DNA from: Acridotheres tristis
Taxonomy: Eukaryota; Chordata; Aves; Passeriformes; Sturnidae
Assembly (NCBI GenBank): GCA_037013685.1
Contig: CM072906.1
Span: forward strand, 3,695,001 to 3,759,000
Length of the DNA: 64,000 nt
Direction of reading: 5' to 3'
The translations under genes were made by a program, and so were the position numbers. The notes under the pieces were generated by a model. The model was not told where the DNA came from, did no database searches, and saw only the letters and a program-made list of their open reading frames with translations. This document shows positions 61,301 through 64,000 of the stretch, piece after piece; within the stretch, counting starts at the first letter, position 1, and the number at the start of each line of letters is the position of its first letter.

Positions 61301-63321
61301 TTTACATCTGTCTATCAAAGTATATGAACAAATACTTGAATTGTTAATAAATACCACCTAATTAAGGATTACACAGTAAACCAATAAAGTATTGATCTGG
61401 AAGACTTTAAAGTAGCTTCCTGAAATTCAGTGACTGTCACAAGAATAGACAAGGCATCTCAAGTTGTACCTCTAGGGTGTAATGTTCCAGAAGCATTCCA
61501 GGGATTGTAGCAGGAGCCTGTTGGAAAAAACCTTCACTGTGTCATTGGGCTTCTCCTTCCAGGTTAGGCATGGCTGTGATGCAACGTGCTGGGGGTCAGG
61601 ACCAAGTGGCTGCTCACAAACCCTTCTCCACAGAGCTATTGATGAGAACAGTGAACAGATTGCTTGCTTCCTTATCCGCAGGTCAGACCCCTTCCAAAAT
61701 ACAAACCTTCTAACATGCATGCATGTAGGGATGTCCCTGGCATAAATTAATTGAATGCTATCTTAAATCAGTAACAACTGTGTGCTTCCTTGGGCTTTTG
61801 GTGGCTGGGTGACACTTATGGAATTCTGACCAATCCAAAAGACACATTCTGTTATCCATATTAGCATCATCTTCTTGATGACAAGAGTCAAACCAAAACC
61901 AGGAACTTGTGCTTTTGTAGAATGTGTCAGCAGCTGCTGGATCAGCTCTTGTAATCATTTCTGTGACCTTTTTTGAAGCAGTTTAAATCTGGATTAAACA
62001 AAATTAATAGACTGGACTGTGTTTGTTTTAGTGGGTGTGATGTGAATAGTCCCAGAAAGCCAGGCCCGAATGGAGAAGGAGAAGAAGAAGCCCATGATGG
62101 ACAGACACCCCTGCACTTGGCAGCCTGCTGGGGACTAGAGGAGGTGATCCAGTGCCTTCTGGAGTTTGGTGCCAATGTCAATGCTCAGGTATGTGGAAAG
62201 ATCATCCACAATTTTTTAAAGTAGATTTTTAACCTCCAACATTTTGAAAACAAATTTTCCTCTCTGTGTATTTTGCTTGATAGAGAAAAGAAAATCTTGC
62301 TCTTAGAGCTGAGCCAGTGCAATGACTGAATGCTGCTCTGCTTTCTCTCCTGTCCCTTTTTACTGCACCTGGTGCTTATCTGCCCATATGGTGGTTAATT
62401 CAGGAAGCTATGCTGAAGAAAAATGATACAGAAAACTTGCTGCAATGTTAGTTTTCTCATGTAACAGTAGGATTCAGTGTCTTCTGTCCCTAGTTTGAAT
62501 TAAAGGCAGGAGCACAGCTGCTATTAATCATTAAATCAGCTGCATTGTAAAACTCCAGAATGCTCTACTTTGTTAGGATGTTTGGGAAATGTCTTCTGTT
62601 ATTGAGTAAACTGAGATGATGTAAGTATGAATTACACTTCATTTTTGATTACACAGTAATCCTTTAACAGAAGCTTTATAAATAACAACAAAAGAAGTGA
62701 ATGGATAACATTTTTAGGTCCTGATGCTGTTGAAAGTGACATTAAATCACAGAACACAGTCACAAAGCAGCCTTGGCTGTAAACTGCTGCTTGATGTAAA
62801 CAAATTGATAAACACCTCAGCTGACTTTGCTATTAAATTTGAATGCTGATCTCTGCCCCCAAATTGACTGACTAAATGGGAGATGTTATGGTGAGCTATT
62901 TGAAGGGCTGCATAGCACAGCACTGAGGTCAGCCTGTTGGGAGAAACAAATCTCAATTTGCTTTTCTTACACTGTGGGTTTGAGCTTGCCCTGCAGCTGT
63001 TTGGTGTCCATGCTGAAGGAAGCTGGGTAGCTCACCCAAGTTTCCTTGACCCTTCAGATTTAGGGAAGGATTTATGTACCACTGAGTCTATACATAACAA
63101 ACTTCGTGGTTTCCTTCTAGGATGCAGAAGGAAGAACTCCAATCCATGTTGCCATTAGCAACCAACATAATGTTATCATTCAGCTGATGATTTCCCATCC
63201 AGATATTAAGCTGAATGTACGTGACAGGCAAGGAATGACTCCCTTTGCTTGTGCTATGACTTATAAAAATAATAAAGCAGCTGAAGCAATTTTGAAGAGG
63301 GAACCAGGAGCTGCAGAACAG
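40368..63321 (+). CDS. ANKFY1: Ankyrin repeat and FYVE domain protein 1 (Rabankyrin-5), 5' part, exons 1-18
   Basis: CDS = join(40368..40377, 45021..45213, 46714..46832, 49172..49307, 50660..50783, 51938..52087, 52569..52734, 54743..54947, 55690..55758, 56472..56671, 57094..57191, 57568..57793, 58686..58784, 59156..59309, 60239..60407, 61563..61681, 62032..62188, 63121..63321) and continuing past the window. 2595 nt, 865 residues, no frame break; the family is about 1170 residues. Rabankyrin-5 is a Rab5 effector on early endosomes and macropinosomes. Order: helical N-terminus (4-60), BTB/POZ (about 68-165), then ankyrin repeats from about 217 (TPLH-type motifs in exons 8, 9, 12, 14, 16, 17, 18), with NPFED at 421-425. 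Remaining ankyrin repeats and the C-terminal FYVE finger lie outside. ATG context AACATGG is strong. Identity is secure; exact ankyrin borders are not. Confidence 0.97.
40378..45020 (+). other. ANKFY1: ANKFY1 intron 1 (4.6 kb)
   Basis: GT-AG intron (acceptor gtgccttgcag). The first 400 bp is CpG island; the rest is ordinary intron with a (GT)8 run at 42597-42613. An ATG at 44969 is open in frame into exon 2, which would matter only if transcription began inside the intron. No other gene was recognised. Confidence 0.8.
42597..42613 (+). repeat. (GT)n microsatellite
   Basis: About eight GT repeats in ANKFY1 intron 1. Short and probably neutral. Confidence 0.85.
45021..45213 (+). CDS. ANKFY1: ANKFY1 coding exon 2
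   Basis: Residues 4-68. Charged heptad-like sequence (EEVAKLEKHLMLLRQEYVKL) predicts an N-terminal helix or coiled coil, followed by SDTFISRLLTIVAELYQQEQ leading into the BTB domain. Donor AG|GTGAGG. Confidence 0.97.
46714..46832 (+). CDS. ANKFY1: ANKFY1 coding exon 3 (BTB start)
   Basis: Residues 68-108. SDLKIKVGDKHIRAHKFVLA is the standard opening of a BTB/POZ fold (the D...H..V.. pattern). Donor G|GTCAGT. Confidence 0.97.
49172..49307 (+). CDS. ANKFY1: ANKFY1 coding exon 4 (BTB middle)
   Basis: Residues 108-153, including MLRWIYTDELELREDD, the BTB segment with the conserved aromatic-Tyr-Thr-Asp pattern. Acceptor ccctgtaccag, donor AG|GTGAGT. Confidence 0.97.
50158..50395 (-). mobile_element. 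CR1 LINE fragment in ANKFY1 intron 4 (antisense to the gene)
   Basis: The + strand shows the antisense CR1 order: a diverged 'tagaataatcgaaaaatgga' start, 'cccagcactgccaagtccat', 'caggggtggtgactctg', 'gccagtgcctgactaccctt' and 'tttcccaatatccag'. A truncated, diverged copy about 265 bp upstream of exon 5. Borders are approximate. Confidence 0.8.
50660..50783 (+). CDS. ANKFY1: ANKFY1 coding exon 5 (BTB end)
   Basis: Residues 153-194 (CEKGVMSLVNVRNCIRFYQT to EIIASHW). Helical, matching the end of the BTB domain and the BACK-like segment. Donor TGG|GTGAGT, phase 0. Confidence 0.97.
51938..52087 (+). CDS. ANKFY1: ANKFY1 coding exon 6
   Basis: Residues 195-244, from DDLRKEDFSSMSAQLLYKM into the first ankyrin-like unit (YPLHKAIKVEREDVVFLYLI). 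Phase 0 at both ends. Donor CAG|GTATAG. Confidence 0.97.
52569..52734 (+). CDS. ANKFY1: ANKFY1 coding exon 7 (ankyrin)
   Basis: Residues 245-300. Ankyrin units LDHNGDLALDLALAQRLESI and GWSLLHKAIQRG. Donor G|GTAAGT. Confidence 0.97.
54743..54947 (+). CDS. ANKFY1: ANKFY1 coding exon 8 (ankyrin)
   Basis: Residues 300-368, with ETPLHLVASYSPKKHSPDV and LLQAGANPNMQDSKG, a classic ankyrin hairpin and loop. The acceptor (tttcacaaaag) has A at -3, an unfavourable base. Confidence 0.96.
55690..55758 (+). CDS. ANKFY1: ANKFY1 coding exon 9 (ankyrin)
   Basis: Residues 368-391, RTPLHVSIVVRNEPVFSQLL then QCK and a split Gln. At 69 nt it is the shortest internal exon here; its length is a multiple of three, so skipping would keep the frame and remove part of one ankyrin repeat. 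Confidence 0.96.
56472..56671 (+). CDS. ANKFY1: ANKFY1 coding exon 10 (ankyrin plus NPFED motif)
   Basis: Residues 391-458. Ankyrin sequence DHEGSTALWLAVQ is followed by an inserted loop with NPFED at residues 421-425 (56560-56574). NPF followed by acidic residues is the known ligand of EHD-type EH domains, and Rabankyrin-5 is reported to bind EHD1. Confidence 0.97.
57094..57191 (+). CDS. ANKFY1: ANKFY1 coding exon 11 (ankyrin)
   Basis: Residues 458-490 (NCLLQRAAGAGNEAASLFLA to NHQNKW). Donor TGG|GTAAAA is weaker than most in this gene. Confidence 0.96.
57568..57793 (+). CDS. ANKFY1: ANKFY1 coding exon 12 (two ankyrin repeats)
   Basis: Residues 491-566. GETPLHTACRHGLANLTAEL and LQTPLHMAIAYNHPDVVSVI are separated by a low-conservation linker (about AEAVLGQKDASAPPSAEN). 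The acceptor (ctgtttattaaag) is weak. The frame and the family alignment require it over the upstream CAG at 57550, which is 17 nt away and out of frame. Confidence 0.95.
58686..58784 (+). CDS. ANKFY1: ANKFY1 coding exon 13 (ankyrin)
   Basis: Residues 566-599 (NALHATNNLQIIPDFSLKDS then RDQTVLGLALWTG). 99 nt, a multiple of three, with both ends in the same phase. Donor G|GTATGT. Confidence 0.97.
59156..59309 (+). CDS. ANKFY1: ANKFY1 coding exon 14 (ankyrin)
   Basis: Residues 599-650 (MHTIAAQLLGSGASINDTMS, DGQTLLHMAIQRQD, LLEHQADINV). Acceptor gaactgttcag, donor AG|GTAAGA. Confidence 0.97.
60239..60407 (+). CDS. ANKFY1: ANKFY1 coding exon 15 (ankyrin)
   Basis: Residues 650-706 (QDGETALQLAIQNQLPLVVD, GADMSVPDEKGNPPLWLALE). 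Ends at phase 0 before GTAAGA. Confidence 0.97.
61563..61681 (+). CDS. ANKFY1: ANKFY1 coding exon 16 (ankyrin)
   Basis: Residues 707-746 (VRHGCDATCWGSGPSGCSQT then LLHRAIDENSEQIACFLIR). Acceptor cttctccttccag, donor AG|GTCAGA. Confidence 0.97.
62032..62188 (+). CDS. ANKFY1: ANKFY1 coding exon 17 (ankyrin)
   Basis: Residues 746-798. GCDVNSPRKPGPNGEGEEEA carries a short acidic stretch coded by a GAA/GAG-rich run, followed by DGQTPLHLAACWGLEEVIQC and FGANVNAQ. Phase 0 at the 3' end. Confidence 0.97.
63121..63321 (+). CDS. ANKFY1: ANKFY1 coding exon 18 (ankyrin), last exon in window
   Basis: Residues 799-865 (DAEGRTPIHVAISNQHNVII, DRQGMTPFACAMTYKNNKAA, ends GAAEQ). 201 nt, phase 0 at both ends, donor CAG|GTAAGC. 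The next family segment (starting VDNKGRNFLHVAV in human, from memory) is not found before base 64000. Confidence 0.97.
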
Positions 63322-63944
63322 GTAAGCTGGGAGTGTTCAAACCATGCTGGTTTTGTTACTGCACTAGTTTGTGGTTAACAGCTGTTCCACAAGCCAGTTC
63401 TGTTTTATCCTTTTGTGGCTTTACATGCAATCTGTTTGCCAGATGCCAGTTCTCTTATTAGGAAGCTGTAGGTATGTCTGTGATATGTATGAGTAAGAAC
63501 ATTGAGGGTTAGTGTCTTGTCAAATCTTCTTCTCTTGTCAATACTAAACTGAGAAACAGGCATATGTGTGTATAAGGAGAAAATTCTAACTCTACTCTTG
63601 TCTTGTGCTGGACTAGTACAGAAAAAATCTATTACCCAGCTATCCAAAAACAGAACACTTGACCTAAAATAACTGAATAATAGATGCTATGCTGCCCTGC
63701 TGAACTGTAAAACCTCCAACTGTATCTTCAGGCTTCTGGTGTGACACTTCAGGCAGCTGTTCAGGAGATTCTTCCTATCCTGTGTAAGTTTAATTACTAG
63801 TAAAATATTTGAGTGTTTAGTGAGCTCTTGTAATATATCTAAAACATGGTTACAAACACAGTCAGTTTAAATATGTTTTAACATCAGCTGAAGAGCAAAA
63901 TTGAACAACATGTACTTGGTATTAAGCCAAAAAAACAAATTCTC

Positions 63945-64000
63945 AGGTTGTCCAGAGAAGCTGTGGCTGCCCCATCCCTGGAAGTGTCCAAGGCCAGGTT
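63945..64000 (+). mobile_element. CR1 LINE, start of a copy in ANKFY1 intron 18 (runs off window)
   Basis: From 'caggttgtccagagaagctg' through 'gccccatccctggaagtgtc' and 'caaggccaggtt' the sequence matches the sense strand of a CR1 3' region. It is cut by the window end, so length and 3' terminus are unknown. Unlike the other three copies it lies sense to the gene. Confidence 0.85.

Larger units (their letters stand above)
45214..63120 (+). other. ANKFY1: ANKFY1 introns 2-17
   Basis: Sixteen GT-AG introns of 350 bp (intron 16) to 2339 bp (intron 3). Apart from one CR1 fragment in intron 4 and homopolymer runs (for example T at about 49060), I recognised no repeat, RNA gene or nested coding sequence. 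Open frames on the - strand here are no longer than expected by chance. Confidence 0.75.

Overview
The window is vertebrate nuclear DNA, most likely from a bird. The evidence is interrupted GT-AG genes, fragments of the CR1 retroposon typical of birds and reptiles, short introns and two CpG-island promoters. It contains two protein-coding genes, both on the + strand: UBE2G1 (complete) and the first 18 coding exons of ANKFY1 (its 3' part lies beyond base 64000). The same two genes are neighbours in the same relative orientation on human 17p13, so this is conserved synteny. The species cannot be named from the sequence.

Layout. 1 to about 10.9 kb: AT-rich upstream DNA with no gene I can support. 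10.95-11.39 kb: two CR1 fragments in the same orientation, ending at the edge of a CpG island (about 11.43-13.07 kb). UBE2G1 coding exons: 11816-11861, 26194-26296, 28975-29072, 30150-30328 and 33461-33547. A further exon, only 3'UTR, begins at 35669; the 3' end is probably between 36.4 and 39.3 kb. About 39.7-40.8 kb: a second CpG island. It holds an unusual array of 25 uninterrupted 10-bp units (39991-40240), then two perfect TCTCGCGAGA elements, then the ANKFY1 start codon (40368). ANKFY1 coding exons follow from 40368 to 63321. A CR1 copy lies in intron 4 (about 50.16-50.39 kb) and another begins at about 63.95 kb and runs off the end.

I joined all exons by hand and checked the phase at each junction. 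UBE2G1 sums to 513 nt (170 codons plus stop). The ANKFY1 exons sum to 2595 nt (865 codons) with no frame break. UBE2G1 is a ubiquitin-conjugating enzyme with active-site Cys90. ANKFY1 (Rabankyrin-5) is an endosomal BTB/ankyrin/FYVE protein; the window holds the helical N-terminus, the BTB region and most of the ankyrin repeats, including an NPFED motif. The two proteins are not known to share a pathway; the link is position only.

The most unusual element is the 10-bp array between the genes. It places GGG every 10 bp with exactly 7-nt loops on the + strand and a CpG at the same helical phase, immediately upstream of the ANKFY1 promoter. It also creates long artefactual open frames on the - strand. 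No new protein system, CRISPR array or RNA gene was recognised.
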